Source: Calothrix sp. NIES-2100
GTDB lineage: Bacteria > Cyanobacteriota > Cyanobacteriia > Cyanobacteriales > Nostocaceae
NCBI RefSeq assembly: GCF_002368195.1
Contig: NZ_AP018178.1
Location: forward strand, 481,738-545,737
Reading direction: 5' to 3'
Length of the DNA stretch: 64,000 nt
Shown here: one piece after another, positions 25,837-35,810 of the stretch
Layout of the letters: the number at the start of each line of letters is the position of its first letter
Position numbering within the stretch: position 1 is the first letter of the stretch
Position numbers and translations under genes: made by a program
Notes under the pieces: generated by a model
The model's database searches: none
Told to the model about the DNA's origin: nothing
Seen by the model: the letters and a program-made list of their open reading frames with translations, nothing else

Positions 25837-26778
25837 ATGGAACCCAGAGGAACGGAACTCATAACTATTTACAAGCATAACTACCGCATCCCATCTGCTG
25901 CGGAAGTAACAGAAGACATGATACTGAATCATTGGGAGTTAGAAAAAAACTTAACAAAAGACCTTTTAGAATCAACTCCAGAAAATCGATGGGAAGTATT
26001 TGAAAAAGCCTATACTACTCTTTATAGTAGCTTAGACTGGCTAAACAGCTTTTCTGTAGACAGTACACCACCTCTCAATAAATATGAAACCTGGTTAGGA
26101 ATACTAGGATCTCCACCCAAGAAAATTTATGAGGTTGGTTCTGGGAAGGGAGAGATGATAGCATATTTCGCTAAATGTGGGTTTGAATGCAAAGCTACAG
26201 AAATCACCAAAGAACGTGGTTCAAAACATATAACTGATTCATCAAGTAATTTATCTTGGGGTAACTCTGATGGTGTACATTTAGACCAATTTGAACCAAC
26301 TGCTTTTTATGATTTTGTCGTGTCTAATCAAGTAGTTGAACACTTTCACCCAAATGATCTAATTACCCATTTTCAGAGCGTCTATCAAATTCTTAATCAG
26401 CAGGGGAGTTACATTTTTACTACACCTCATTGCCATACAGGTCCTCATGATTTGTCGCTGGTTTTTGGATATGATGACCCTCAATGTATGCATCTTAAGG
26501 AATATACATATCATGAACTACAGCAATCTTTAAAAGTTGCTGGATTCAAACGCATTTATAGCGCCGTGCCTGCTAAACTTAAGAAGCTGTTATCAACACT
26601 GGGGCTGGGAAATGAAAAACAAATAAAAACAATTGGGATTTTCTACTTTCACCTGATGTTAATGGTGGAAAATCTGCTGTTTGTCATTCCCAGTAAGAAA
26701 CAGCGCCGTGCTTTTAGTAAATTTTTGAGGAAAATTTATTTGTTTGCAGACAATATATTCTTAGTTGCTCAGAAATAA
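25837..26778 (+). CDS. Class I SAM-dependent methyltransferase
   Basis: This 313-residue methyltransferase probably acts on a sugar or a lipid-linked intermediate of the cluster. The SAM-binding glycine motif is KIYEVGSGKGEMIAYFAKCG. An acidic residue ends the second strand (FECKATEITKERG), and FDFVVSNQVVEHFH-like sequence marks motif III. A hydrophobic C-terminal patch (IGIFYFHLMLMVENLLFVIP) suggests membrane contact. ATG 25837 is preceded by AAAGGAG at good spacing. A 425-bp gap with an imperfect inverted repeat follows before the flippase. Confidence 0.88.
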   Translation: MEPRGTELITIYKHNYRIPSAAEVTEDMILNHWELEKNLTKDLLESTPENRWEVFEKAYTTLYSSLDWLNSFSVDSTPPLNKYETWLGILGSPPKKIYEVGSGKGEMIAYFAKCGFECKATEITKERGSKHITDSSSNLSWGNSDGVHLDQFEPTAFYDFVVSNQVVEHFHPNDLITHFQSVYQILNQQGSYIFTTPHCHTGPHDLSLVFGYDDPQCMHLKEYTYHELQQSLKVAGFKRIYSAVPAKLKKLLSTLGLGNEKQIKTIGIFYFHLMLMVENLLFVIPSKKQRRAFSKFLRKIYLFADNIFLVAQK

Positions 26779-27203
26779 AATAAATGCAGCCAGCATGATT
26801 TAGTATTGATCCCAACCTTTTAGGATATTCTTCAGGATGCTGGGTAAGTAAAAAAACTCAGATAATGGTAAACAAGAATTAGATCAACCTGCGTTGTTAG
26901 CAGACAATTCACATTGAGACTTAGGCAAAAAATACCCAGCAAAACACCTCAAATGTATATAGGTAAAGTTTGACATCGTTTTGGCTAGTTTCTTGATATC
27001 TTATCTGGGTTTTAGGTGTTTTTGGCTATTGGGTGTATTTACCATCCCGTGCAAGGGTTTGAAGCTTGTTTCTTACCCAAGAATGTTTAAGTCCTATTAA
27101 ACAAATGAATTGATATGTGAACAGCGAAAGTTTTTATCAAGCTAAATCTTAATTGATTAGCATCAGATTGAGAAAAAATCTTGTTACGGGTATTTCGGAA
27201 AAG
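26779..27203. other. Intergenic gap inside the exopolysaccharide cluster, imperfect inverted repeat
   Basis: Left arm AAATACCCAGCAAAACACCT (within 26923-26949) is matched imperfectly by AGGTGTTTTTGGCTATTGGG (within 27013-27041). The pair could form a long hairpin or mark a palindromic repeat. No gene is visible; an internal promoter for the flippase is possible. Confidence 0.45.
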
Positions 27204-28637
27204 ATGGGACAATTCAAACTATTAAAAAATACTTTCTCATTGTTGGCTAATCGTTTAGTACAAAGTATTACAACCTTTGTGTTAACAGCAGCTATAACTC
27301 GTACTTTAGGTGCCTATGCTTTAGGGCAATATCTCCTGGCCTTCACTTATTACTATATCTTTGTCAATATTATTTCTCTTGGTCTGAAAAACTTGTTTAC
27401 ACGAGAATTATCTCGCCATCCACAAGACATGCCAGTATATCTAGTTAGTGGGACTTTCCTACAACTTCTGTTGAGCATTATCGGTTATGTGGTAATGGCA
27501 GTTGTGGTGTTTATACTACCCTATAATTCTGACACCTCGATTGTTTGTTATATCTTGGGTTTAACAATTATTCCTTTCGCCCTTTCTAACATAACAGAGG
27601 CAATTTTTCAGGCTCAAGAGAGAATGAATTTAATTGCTATATCTACAGTACCAGTGTACATTCTCCGCTTGCTGGTAATGCTCTGGTTTATGCAGCTAAA
27701 TTATGGAGTAAATTATCTAGCGGGAATATTTTTGGTTTCGGAAATCTTAATTTTTGTAATTCAGTGGATTTTAATTACACGGACAGTTAAGCCGAAATGG
27801 GAGCTTAAGCAAGATTTTATCTGGCAACTGTTGAAAACTGCGCGCACATTTTTGGCTATTGATGCAGTCGGAATAGTTGCTAGTAGATTAGATATCCTCA
27901 TCATCTCACTTTTAGGCAGTGAGCTGATGGTTGGTCTTTATGGTGCTATTGGACAATTGCAGCAACCCTTTATGATGATTGTCAATAGTTTAAGTCTGGC
28001 TGTTTTTCCCCAGATGACAAAAGCAGTAGACAAGACAAGAGAAACTCAAAGTCAAGTTACTGAAAACATTATTGAAATCCTCATGGCAATGTCATTACCA
28101 TTCGTCGTCGGGATTTTTTTTATTGGCGGAGATTTACTCCAATTTATTTATCAAGACTCTAATTTTAGTCAGGCAACTTTAGCTCTAAATGTCAGTTCAT
28201 TAGCCCTAATTTTATTTCCAGTAGTCAGAGTATTTAACTATCTAGTTTTAGCCAATGGGTTGGAGAAATTTAATCTAATTGAAACGATTATCACAACTTT
28301 TGTTTCAGGATTATCCGGAGTAATATTAATTACCCAGTATAAACTATTGGGTGCAGCATTAATGGAAGTAGTTGGAATAGTCACTGCTTTCGCAATACTT
28401 GCTTATGCTGTGTATAGCCGGATTTTAACTTTAAATTTGTGGAAAATAATGTTCCGTCCCCTGTTAATGACTCTGGGGATAGTATTAGTATTTATGACCC
28501 TGCAAACAATGAACTTGGGCTTAATATTAAATGTTGTAGTGGCTGTGATTTCCTATGGTTTATTTGCAGTCTGTTTTATGATTCAGGCTCTAGGGGGTGT
28601 GAATGCTACATGGAGAAAATTATTCAATAAAGTCTAG
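27204..28637 (+). CDS. Wzx-type polysaccharide flippase (oligosaccharide translocase)
   Basis: This 477-residue polytopic membrane protein probably flips lipid-linked repeat units to the periplasmic side. About 12-14 hydrophobic segments span the protein, and the N-terminal helix pair SLLANRLVQSITTFVLTAAI and ITRTLGAYALGQYLLAFTYY is typical of MATE/MOP-family O-antigen translocases. ATG 27204 (MGQFKLLKNTFSLL) follows GGAAAAG. An in-frame TTG at 27153 would add 17 polar residues and is less likely. The PP-loop protein gene follows after 9 bp. Confidence 0.9.
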   Translation: MGQFKLLKNTFSLLANRLVQSITTFVLTAAITRTLGAYALGQYLLAFTYYYIFVNIISLGLKNLFTRELSRHPQDMPVYLVSGTFLQLLLSIIGYVVMAVVVFILPYNSDTSIVCYILGLTIIPFALSNITEAIFQAQERMNLIAISTVPVYILRLLVMLWFMQLNYGVNYLAGIFLVSEILIFVIQWILITRTVKPKWELKQDFIWQLLKTARTFLAIDAVGIVASRLDILIISLLGSELMVGLYGAIGQLQQPFMMIVNSLSLAVFPQMTKAVDKTRETQSQVTENIIEILMAMSLPFVVGIFFIGGDLLQFIYQDSNFSQATLALNVSSLALILFPVVRVFNYLVLANGLEKFNLIETIITTFVSGLSGVILITQYKLLGAALMEVVGIVTAFAILAYAVYSRILTLNLWKIMFRPLLMTLGIVLVFMTLQTMNLGLILNVVVAVISYGLFAVCFMIQALGGVNATWRKLFNKV

Positions 28638-28646
28638 AGGTAGATT

Positions 28647-29897
28647 ATGAAGATTATTGATTTGAAGAGTGAACAACAAGATAATTTATTTAAGGTAGGG
28701 GCAACTGTAGTTTGGGAAGATCGCGATCGCGCCCCCCAAGAAGTCTATATTGCCACTACCGAAGAGTTTGCTCAAGATTTATCATGCAATCCCCATAGTT
28801 TTTTAATCGCTTGCACAATAGTGGCTTTCTACTATGGAGAAAAAAGGATTGCTATAGATGCAGAGATTTGTCCGCAGTTACTAGAAAATTTACAAACGGC
28901 GATGGCTTTGCTCAAATCTTGGTACAAACGCGATCGCCCAATCGTTAAAATCGAAGCCAAAACTAAAAGCAGCATACCAACACCAGCCACACCTAAGCGA
29001 GCAGGTATATTCTTTACAGGAGGTATAGATACATTAGCTACTTTACGGCTGAACCGGATCAACTACCCCTTAGAGCATCCTGGATCAATCAAAGATGGAT
29101 TGTTTATCTATGGTTTTTCGCAGACAACTCTAGAAAACTATGAAAAAGCTTACAAGTCTTTTGATGAGATTAAAAAAGATGCCGGAATTACCCTAATTCC
29201 TGCTTATACAAATCTTTATGCCTTCGTGAAAGATTTAGATGTAGAACAGTTCCGTATAGAATTCTGGAAAGACTATTATACTAGTGCCGCCCTATCCGCC
29301 GTTGCTCATGCTTTTAATAGTAGGCTAGCCAGCATTGCTATTAGTTCCAGCGATGAAATTCCTTACCTACAACCTTGGGGAACACACCCTCTTCTTGATA
29401 CCCAATATAGCAGTTATGATTTAACAATTCGCCACGAATATATCGACCTTTCCCGATTTACTAAAACTAAGTTAGTTGCTGAATGGGATTTAGCGCTGCA
29501 AAAGCTCAGGGTGTGCGACCAATTAAGTTTACCTGCGGGATATTTAAACTGTGGTGAATGTCCCAAATGTGTGGCCACGATGGCTCAACTTGCTGCTTTA
29601 GGAATGTTAGAACAAGCAAAAACTTTCCCCGCCAATGATATTTCTGGAGAGCTAATTTTAAGAAAATCAAGTATTCAGCATTTGGACGAAGAAGCTTACT
29701 ATCTCGATTTAATTGAATTATTTGCACAACAAAACCGTAATGATTTAGTGCGGAGTATTAAGCTACTTAGTACTAAATTTCGCTCTAAAGAATTGATCAA
29801 AAAAATAGATAGAGATTTCCTGAGAAGCTCATTGTATCATGTTTATTCCACACTTCTCAAACCTACTGTTGGAAAAAAACTTCAAAAATTGATTTAA
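28647..29897 (+). CDS. PP-loop (QueC/asparagine-synthase-like) protein of unknown function in the EPS cluster
   Basis: This 416-residue protein has a C-terminal nucleotide alpha-hydrolase fold. The PP-loop is recognisable as RAGIFFTGGIDTLATLRL, corresponding to SGGxDS in ATP pyrophosphatases, and a QueC-like cysteine motif YLNCGECPKCVATM lies near residue 300. These imply ATP-dependent adenylation of a carboxylate or amide-forming chemistry, with a zinc site. The first ~110 residues have no recognised fold. WbpG-type sugar amidotransferases are a known PP-loop precedent in polysaccharide clusters, but the cysteine pattern here is nearer QueC. It sits between flippase and glycosyltransferase, with gaps of 9 and 21 bp. 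Function is not assignable. Confidence 0.7.
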   Translation: MKIIDLKSEQQDNLFKVGATVVWEDRDRAPQEVYIATTEEFAQDLSCNPHSFLIACTIVAFYYGEKRIAIDAEICPQLLENLQTAMALLKSWYKRDRPIVKIEAKTKSSIPTPATPKRAGIFFTGGIDTLATLRLNRINYPLEHPGSIKDGLFIYGFSQTTLENYEKAYKSFDEIKKDAGITLIPAYTNLYAFVKDLDVEQFRIEFWKDYYTSAALSAVAHAFNSRLASIAISSSDEIPYLQPWGTHPLLDTQYSSYDLTIRHEYIDLSRFTKTKLVAEWDLALQKLRVCDQLSLPAGYLNCGECPKCVATMAQLAALGMLEQAKTFPANDISGELILRKSSIQHLDEEAYYLDLIELFAQQNRNDLVRSIKLLSTKFRSKELIKKIDRDFLRSSLYHVYSTLLKPTVGKKLQKLI

Positions 29898-29918
29898 ATT
29901 AATAATGCAGCATCATCT

Positions 29919-31010
29919 ATGCTCAAGATTGCTCTACTACATTTTTGCTTTGAAGATTACACAATTGAATTAGCTAATAGTCTAGTTAAATATGTTGATT
30001 TAACGGTTATTCACCCGGAAAAAGTCGCTGCTGTCTGTGGCGATACTCTTGATCCTAGTATCCGCACAGTTAGCTTTCCCAAACCAAAGATTCGCGATCC
30101 GCGCAATCTTGGCTCTATGGCGGCGATGATGGGGATCATTCAAGATGTGCAACCAGATGTGTTACACGTTCAAGAAACCAACGATCCTTGGTACGACTTG
30201 ACACTACTTCTCAACAAGATGCCACCATTGGTGACGACGATTCATGATGTCTTCCGTCATCCAGGCGATCGCCAAAGTGTATTTGCTTCCGAGTACACCA
30301 AGCGTATCGCCTTCTATCGTTCCCAACAATTGATAGTCCATACTCAATCTCTCAAAGATGCTTTGACTACACAATTTCAAGTACCACAGGAACGAGTTAA
30401 TGTTTTACCGCATGGGGAACTGGGTAGCTTATATCAACGCCGCACTGGTAAAAGTACTTTAGCACGAGATCCCTACACATTGCTGTTTTTTGGGCGAATT
30501 TGGCCTTACAAGGGTTTAAAATACCTACTAGAAGCAATGCCATTGATTGCTGCCAAAATTCCGGAAGTCAAATTAATTATTGCCGGCAGGGGTGAAAATA
30601 TTGAACAATACTTTCCTACCGGTTATGATGGTAACCGCATCTACCTGTTAAATGATTTTATACCTTTGGAACAGGTGGCAAAACTTTTCCAACGCAGCAC
30701 GATTTCCGTTTTACCTTATATTGAAGCATCTCAAAGTGGTGTGGCAGCATTATCTTATGGGATGGGAACACCAGTTGTGGCTTCTGATATCGGCGGCTTA
30801 AGCGAAATAGTTAGACATCAAAAAGATGGATTTTTGGTTCCACCTGGAGATGTCCCAGCTCTAGCTGATGCGATTATTGCTTTATTGAGCGATCGCAATT
30901 TACAACATCAGATGCAAGCAGCCGCTAGAGAGCGCTGTCAACAAGATTTAAACTGGTCAAATATAGCCGAGAAAACTTTAGACACATATCACAGGGCCAT
31001 CAATATGTAA
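29919..31010 (+). CDS. Family 4 glycosyltransferase
   Basis: This is a 363-residue GT-B retaining glycosyltransferase. The N-terminal Rossmann domain contains DVLHVQETNDPWYDLTLLL and PPLVTTIHDVFRHPGD. The C-terminal donor domain contains LLFFGRIWPYKGLKYLLEAM, IIAGRGE, and the E-x7-E region SQSGVAALSYGMGTPVVASD. It is 21 bp downstream of the PP-loop gene. It probably extends the repeat unit in the cytoplasm; donor sugar unknown. Confidence 0.92.
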   Translation: MLKIALLHFCFEDYTIELANSLVKYVDLTVIHPEKVAAVCGDTLDPSIRTVSFPKPKIRDPRNLGSMAAMMGIIQDVQPDVLHVQETNDPWYDLTLLLNKMPPLVTTIHDVFRHPGDRQSVFASEYTKRIAFYRSQQLIVHTQSLKDALTTQFQVPQERVNVLPHGELGSLYQRRTGKSTLARDPYTLLFFGRIWPYKGLKYLLEAMPLIAAKIPEVKLIIAGRGENIEQYFPTGYDGNRIYLLNDFIPLEQVAKLFQRSTISVLPYIEASQSGVAALSYGMGTPVVASDIGGLSEIVRHQKDGFLVPPGDVPALADAIIALLSDRNLQHQMQAAARERCQQDLNWSNIAEKTLDTYHRAINM

Positions 31011-31075
31011 ATCAATATTTAAGCATTCCTGATGTGGATGTAGCTGACTTTTACACATTAAAGGAGTTTACTTCT

Positions 31076-32455
31076 ATGGCTACTAATGGATTTAGTTTGA
31101 TAGCAACCCTTCTGCTTCCTTCTCTGTTAAGCAGTATGGTTACCCCAGAAAAAATCACAACTTCTTTAGTTGACCAAGTGAGTCAGTTAGTCACCCCTAA
31201 GCAAGCGATACTGTACAGCCAAGCCACAACCAAAACCTACTACGTCAGTGCATCTGGTAGCGATAGTAACGATGGACTATCTACCTCCTCTCCCTTTAAG
31301 ACTATTCAAAAGGCGGCAAATTTAACGAATCCGGGAGACACAGTCCTGATTATGAACGGAGTATACACTAATGATTCTCCGGTAGGACAAGTCATAAAAA
31401 TTACCCGTTCGGGAACAATGAATGCATGGATTACCTATAAAGCATATCCTGGCCATTACCCGAAACTGAAGCACAATGGATGGAATGGAATTTCAATTCA
31501 GGATGGAGCTTCTTATATTGAAATCAATGGTCTTGAAGTGATTGGTAACAGTGCCAATATCACTCTTGATTACGCCATCAGTCAGAAGACTAATACCTCC
31601 AACCCTCTCACAAGTGGAAACTGCATTAGCATCGATGGACGCAGAAATGGTCATCCCCATCACATCCGGATTCTCAATAATAAGGTTCATGATTGTCCAG
31701 GAGCAGGCATTTCCGCCATTCAAACAGACTATGTGACCATTGATGGTAATGAAGTGTTCAATAATGCCTGGTACTCTCCCTTTGGTCATAGTGGTATTTC
31801 TCTGTATCAAAATTGGCGTTTTGATAATAATACGGGATACAAAATGTATGTCAGAAAAAATAAAGTCTATAACAATCGGCAATACATTCCCTGGCTTTAT
31901 ACAGGAGTTATCGAAGACGGCAATGGCATAATTATTGATGATTCCAGAAATACGCAGAACAACTCGACCTTGGGTGCGTATACTGGGCGTACTTTAGTGG
32001 AAAACAATATCACATACAAAAATGGCGGGTCAGGCATTCATACATACAAAAGCCAATATGTTGATATTCTGCATAACACAGCTTATTTGAATAACCAGAG
32101 TCCGGAGATTAAACATGGGCAAATATTCGCTAATAATTCAACTGATGTGAATATTGTCAATAATATTCTCTATGCACCCCCCAACAAATACATTAACATC
32201 AATTCGCAAAATACCAGGGTCACCTATAACTATAATATCTATGCCAATAGTACCTTGATGGAAACCAGAGGATATAACGATATACTTGCCGATCCGAAGT
32301 TTGTTAATCCTTCCCAAGGTGACTTTAGACTTCAAGCAACCAGTCCAGCAATTAACAAGGCTTATCCCTGGACAAGCTTAAAATCTGACTATGCCAACCA
32401 GGCTCGTCCCTCTAATGCTGGATATGATATTGGAGCTTACGAATACCAGTTCTGA
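31076..32455 (+). CDS. Secreted right-handed beta-helix protein (DUF1565 / polysaccharide-lyase-like)
   Basis: This exported 459-residue protein may cleave, bind or modify the polysaccharide. An N-terminal signal-like stretch (MATNGFSLIATLLLPSLLSS) precedes the DUF1565 hallmark YYVSASGSDSNDGLSTSSPF and TIQKAANLTNPGDTVLIMNG. About ten parabeta-helix coils rich in Asn and Ile follow (IRILNNKVHDCPGAGISAIQ; VNIVNNILYAP), and it ends with the GYDIGAYEY anchor-type motif. ATG 31076 follows AAGGAG at 31061, which decides it over the longer ORF from 31034. It sits between a glycosyltransferase and the polymerase, so it likely acts on the product outside the cell (inference). Confidence 0.82.
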   Translation: MATNGFSLIATLLLPSLLSSMVTPEKITTSLVDQVSQLVTPKQAILYSQATTKTYYVSASGSDSNDGLSTSSPFKTIQKAANLTNPGDTVLIMNGVYTNDSPVGQVIKITRSGTMNAWITYKAYPGHYPKLKHNGWNGISIQDGASYIEINGLEVIGNSANITLDYAISQKTNTSNPLTSGNCISIDGRRNGHPHHIRILNNKVHDCPGAGISAIQTDYVTIDGNEVFNNAWYSPFGHSGISLYQNWRFDNNTGYKMYVRKNKVYNNRQYIPWLYTGVIEDGNGIIIDDSRNTQNNSTLGAYTGRTLVENNITYKNGGSGIHTYKSQYVDILHNTAYLNNQSPEIKHGQIFANNSTDVNIVNNILYAPPNKYININSQNTRVTYNYNIYANSTLMETRGYNDILADPKFVNPSQGDFRLQATSPAINKAYPWTSLKSDYANQARPSNAGYDIGAYEYQF

Positions 32456-32618
32456 TACTTTTCGCTATCAACCAATCTAGCTTGTTGCCAGCAAGATTTT
32501 ACAACTGAAAATATTGCTGCTCAAGAATAAATATTTGGAAATGAAGTGCAGGTATCGCTCACACGAGCATAACCTGCACTGATAATAGAGGAGGAATATT
32601 CTAGTCAAGCGTCCATTC

Positions 32619-33884
32619 ATGAAGATTAACAAGAAAGAATTTTTACTAACTTTAGAAAAAGTATTTACAGTTGTTTCCTTACTCTTGTATTCTGGTGGGC
32701 CTCTGACTGTAATCGTCTCAGGAGGAGCTAGTGAGGGTGATGGTGAAGGAGCAAATACTGATACAGGCGTAATACAACTTGTATTTTTGTTAATTTATCT
32801 AATCACTTCTGTCCTACTTCTGTGTCGTTGGAAAAAAGCAATTTCTCTACTTAGTCAAGTTAGGTTCACCTGGATAATACTCCTATTATCTTTCTTATCT
32901 ATATTTTGGTCTGCTGCTCCACAAGTAACCTTCAGTCGCAGTGTGGCGCTATTAGGTACATCGCTTTTCGGAATGTATTTTGCTACTCGCTATACATTGA
33001 AAGAGCAATTGCAGTTAACCAATTCGATGTTCATTTTAGCAATAGTATTAAGTTTATTGTTTGCAGTGGCATTACCAAAATTTGGATTTATGGGTGGTAT
33101 ACATTCAGGAGCATTAAGAGGTATCTATACCCATAAAAATGTTTTTGGCAAAATCCTTGCCCTCGGTGGAGTTAACTGTATACTCTCTGCTAGTGCTAAG
33201 AAAAGCACTAGCAGATTTTTATGGTTTATTTTTGGGCTATCTATAATTTGTTTAGTGATGGGCCGTTCTAGTTCATCAATGTTCAACTTTACTAATCTTA
33301 TATTGATTTTTTTAGGGTTGAGAATTCTGCGATCTCCCATTATCGCTGTTCCTCCAGTATTAAGTGCCATAGCCCTAATTTGTATGAATTTATATTTATT
33401 TGTGCAAAGCAATTTAAATACTCTTCTTGGTTCAATTGGTAAAGATGCTACCCTCACTGGACGTGGTGATCTTTGGCCTTTAGTCTGGGATAAAATCTGG
33501 GAACGTCCCTGGTTGGGTTATGGATTCAGTGGCTTTTGGCAAGGCTTGGATGGTGAATCAGCTTCTGTTTGGTATGCTTCTCATTGGACACCTCCCAACT
33601 CCCACAATGGTTTTTTAGACCTCTGGTTAGATTTGGGTTTATTAGGAGTAATAATATTTCTAATCGGATTTTTAATCCTTTTATTTAAGTGTCTAAAATA
33701 CATCAGAATAACTAACACTGCCGATGGGTTTTGGCCGGCAATATGTCTATTCTACTTAATAATGATTAATTTAACTGAAACTTCCTTATTGTTGCAAAAT
33801 AGTTTGTTTTGGATTCTCTATGTAGCAGCAGAAGTTTCAATGGTATTAGTAGGCAATCAAAAATCTCAGACTATACCCCATTAA
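32619..33884 (+). CDS. O-antigen ligase/polymerase family (Wzy-like) membrane protein
   Basis: This 421-residue protein with about 10-12 membrane segments probably polymerises repeat units in the periplasm. The Wzy_C/O-antigen-ligase region contains SGALRGIYTHKNVFGKILAL, followed by LTGRGDLWPLVWDKIWERPW, LGYGFSGFW and HNGFLDLWLDLGLLG. These Arg/His/Gly-rich loops are the family signature. An acidic glycine-rich insert (SGGASEGDGEGANTDTG) lies in the first periplasmic loop. It is downstream of the beta-helix gene by 163 bp and 37 bp before the next glycosyltransferase. Confidence 0.9.
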   Translation: MKINKKEFLLTLEKVFTVVSLLLYSGGPLTVIVSGGASEGDGEGANTDTGVIQLVFLLIYLITSVLLLCRWKKAISLLSQVRFTWIILLLSFLSIFWSAAPQVTFSRSVALLGTSLFGMYFATRYTLKEQLQLTNSMFILAIVLSLLFAVALPKFGFMGGIHSGALRGIYTHKNVFGKILALGGVNCILSASAKKSTSRFLWFIFGLSIICLVMGRSSSSMFNFTNLILIFLGLRILRSPIIAVPPVLSAIALICMNLYLFVQSNLNTLLGSIGKDATLTGRGDLWPLVWDKIWERPWLGYGFSGFWQGLDGESASVWYASHWTPPNSHNGFLDLWLDLGLLGVIIFLIGFLILLFKCLKYIRITNTADGFWPAICLFYLIMINLTETSLLLQNSLFWILYVAAEVSMVLVGNQKSQTIPH

Positions 33885-33921
33885 AGTTAGTTATTGTTTT
33901 CCAAATAGGGGAAGATAAAAA

Positions 33922-35007
33922 ATGAAAATTATCATGATTGGTGCAAGTTTACAACAAAATGGAGGTATAGCTACTGTAGAGCAACTTATTCTCAAATACG
34001 CGCCCAATGAAATTAAAATTCAACATCTCACTAGTCATGATGAAGGTTCTATCACACATAGATTGATAGTATTTATCAAGGCTTTAATCAGCTTATTATC
34101 CCAACTGATATTCCAGAAGACTGATATCGTATATATTCATCTTTCCGATGGCGGTAGTGTTTTAAGAAAAGCTATTATTGCACTGACTGCCTTTATTTTC
34201 CAGAAGCCTGTATTCATACATGCACATGGAGCAGAATTTCATGTAACTTACTCTCGCTTACCTCTATGGGCAAAGAAATGGCTGAATGCCATCTTTCGTA
34301 AGTGTCAGGGTTTTATTGTTCTGTCTAATACTTGGAAGGATTTCTATGTTACCAATTTGGGTTTAAACCCGCAACAGGTATTTGTTTTACCTAACCCTAC
34401 AGAATTGCCAATAGAAATTCCCCAACGTCTTTCTGTTAAGAAAGTAACTCTGCTGTTTTGCGGACGTGTTGGTCAGCGAAAGGGAGCGTTTGATTTGATT
34501 CAAGCCTTTGCCAACTTGCCTTCTACAATTAAAGACCGTTCACAGTTAATTTTGGCAGGAGATGGAGACTTAGAAGCAGGTCAAAATTTAGTTAATAGTC
34601 TGAATCTGGCAGAATATATAACTTTTTTGGGTTGGGTAGATTCCCAAAAAAGAAACGAACTTTTAGCAGATGCTGATGTATTTATACTACCGTCTTACAA
34701 CGAAGGTTTACCGATGGCAATATTAGAAGCAATGGCCTGGGGTTTACCAGTAATAAGTACACCTGTTGGCGGAATTCCTGAATTAGTAGTTCCACAAAAG
34801 AACGGTTTGCTTGTTACCCCCGGTGATGTGGAAAACTTATCTCAGGCAATGCAGACTTTAATTGCAAACGAAACTTTAAGGTTAGCTATGGGAGAGGCTG
34901 CTAGAGAAACAGTAGCTCCCTTTGATGTGCGTCAATATAGCTGCCATTTAGCAGATATATTCAGCAAATCGGTTAATGTTATTAATAGTATTGAATATGA
35001 ATATTAG
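33922..35007 (+). CDS. Family 4 glycosyltransferase
   Basis: This 361-residue GT-B enzyme starts MKIIMIGASLQQNGGIATVE. It has the N-terminal acceptor domain (KPVFIHAHGAEFHVTYSRLP) and a donor domain with LLFCGRVGQRKGAFDLIQAF, LILAGDGDLEAGQNLV and PSYNEGLPMAILEAMAWGLP then VGGIPELV. This is a second GT4 in the cluster and probably adds another sugar of the repeat. GGGGAAGAT precedes the start. Confidence 0.92.
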   Translation: MKIIMIGASLQQNGGIATVEQLILKYAPNEIKIQHLTSHDEGSITHRLIVFIKALISLLSQLIFQKTDIVYIHLSDGGSVLRKAIIALTAFIFQKPVFIHAHGAEFHVTYSRLPLWAKKWLNAIFRKCQGFIVLSNTWKDFYVTNLGLNPQQVFVLPNPTELPIEIPQRLSVKKVTLLFCGRVGQRKGAFDLIQAFANLPSTIKDRSQLILAGDGDLEAGQNLVNSLNLAEYITFLGWVDSQKRNELLADADVFILPSYNEGLPMAILEAMAWGLPVISTPVGGIPELVVPQKNGLLVTPGDVENLSQAMQTLIANETLRLAMGEAARETVAPFDVRQYSCHLADIFSKSVNVINSIEYEY

Positions 35008-35054
35008 CTTTTAAAAATGAAAATAATTAATTATTCTCTCAATGGATACAATCT

Positions 35055-35810
35055 ATGAAAATCAACATTGTTGGCGTGCAAATTGATAAATATAGCTTTG
35101 ACGAAGTGGTCGAAAGAATTGTAGAACACGCGCTTTTGGGCAGGTCTCCAGAATATGTGGTAACACCCAATGCACAGCACATTTTGACACTACAAAAAGA
35201 TGACCATTTTCAAGAGATTTATCGCCAAGCTTATTTATCGGTGCCAGATGGTGTACCACTATTATGGGCAGCGAGGTTTTTGCAAACCCCACTCAATGGT
35301 CGGGTGAATGGTACGGATTTATTTGAAAAGCTCTGTGAAGTAGCTGCTACCAAAGGACTTAAAGTATTTTTACTGGGTGGTCGTCCCGGAGCTGCTGATC
35401 GAGCAGCAAAAATTCTCCAAGCTAGGCATCCTGATTTCAAAATTGTCGGTACTCATTGCCCTCCTTATGGTTTTGAATCCAACACGGCAGAACTCGCACT
35501 AATCAATCGGAAAATCACTGAGGCTGCACCACATATTCTCTTTGTGGGTCTAGGCGCTCCCAAACAGGAAAAATGGATATATGCCAACTATCAACAACTA
35601 AATGTACCAATTTCTATTGGTATTGGTGTCAGTTTTGAGCTAGTTGCAGGCATGGTGCAAAGAGCGCCAATTTGGATGCAAAAAAGCGGATTAGAGTGGT
35701 TTTTTCGCTTGATAGTTGAGCCTAAACGTCTCTGGCAGCGTTATGTAGTTGGTAATCCCCTCTTTATTTGGCTGGTTCTGAAGCAGAAACTAGCAATGTC
35801 TAAGTTTTAG
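35055..35810 (+). CDS. WecG/TagA/CpsF family glycosyltransferase
   Basis: This 251-residue GT26 enzyme usually adds ManNAc, ManNAcA or a related sugar to a lipid-linked acceptor. It shows VTPNAQHILTLQKDD, LSVPDGVPLLWAARFL, KVFLLGGRPGAADRAAKIL, ILFVGLGAPKQEKWIYANYQ and the C-terminal RAPIWMQKSGLEWFFRLIVE with PKRLWQRYVVGNP. That set is complete for the family. It is 47 bp after the GT4 gene and is the last closely packed gene before a 400-bp repeat-bearing gap. Confidence 0.94.
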   Translation: MKINIVGVQIDKYSFDEVVERIVEHALLGRSPEYVVTPNAQHILTLQKDDHFQEIYRQAYLSVPDGVPLLWAARFLQTPLNGRVNGTDLFEKLCEVAATKGLKVFLLGGRPGAADRAAKILQARHPDFKIVGTHCPPYGFESNTAELALINRKITEAAPHILFVGLGAPKQEKWIYANYQQLNVPISIGIGVSFELVAGMVQRAPIWMQKSGLEWFFRLIVEPKRLWQRYVVGNPLFIWLVLKQKLAMSKF

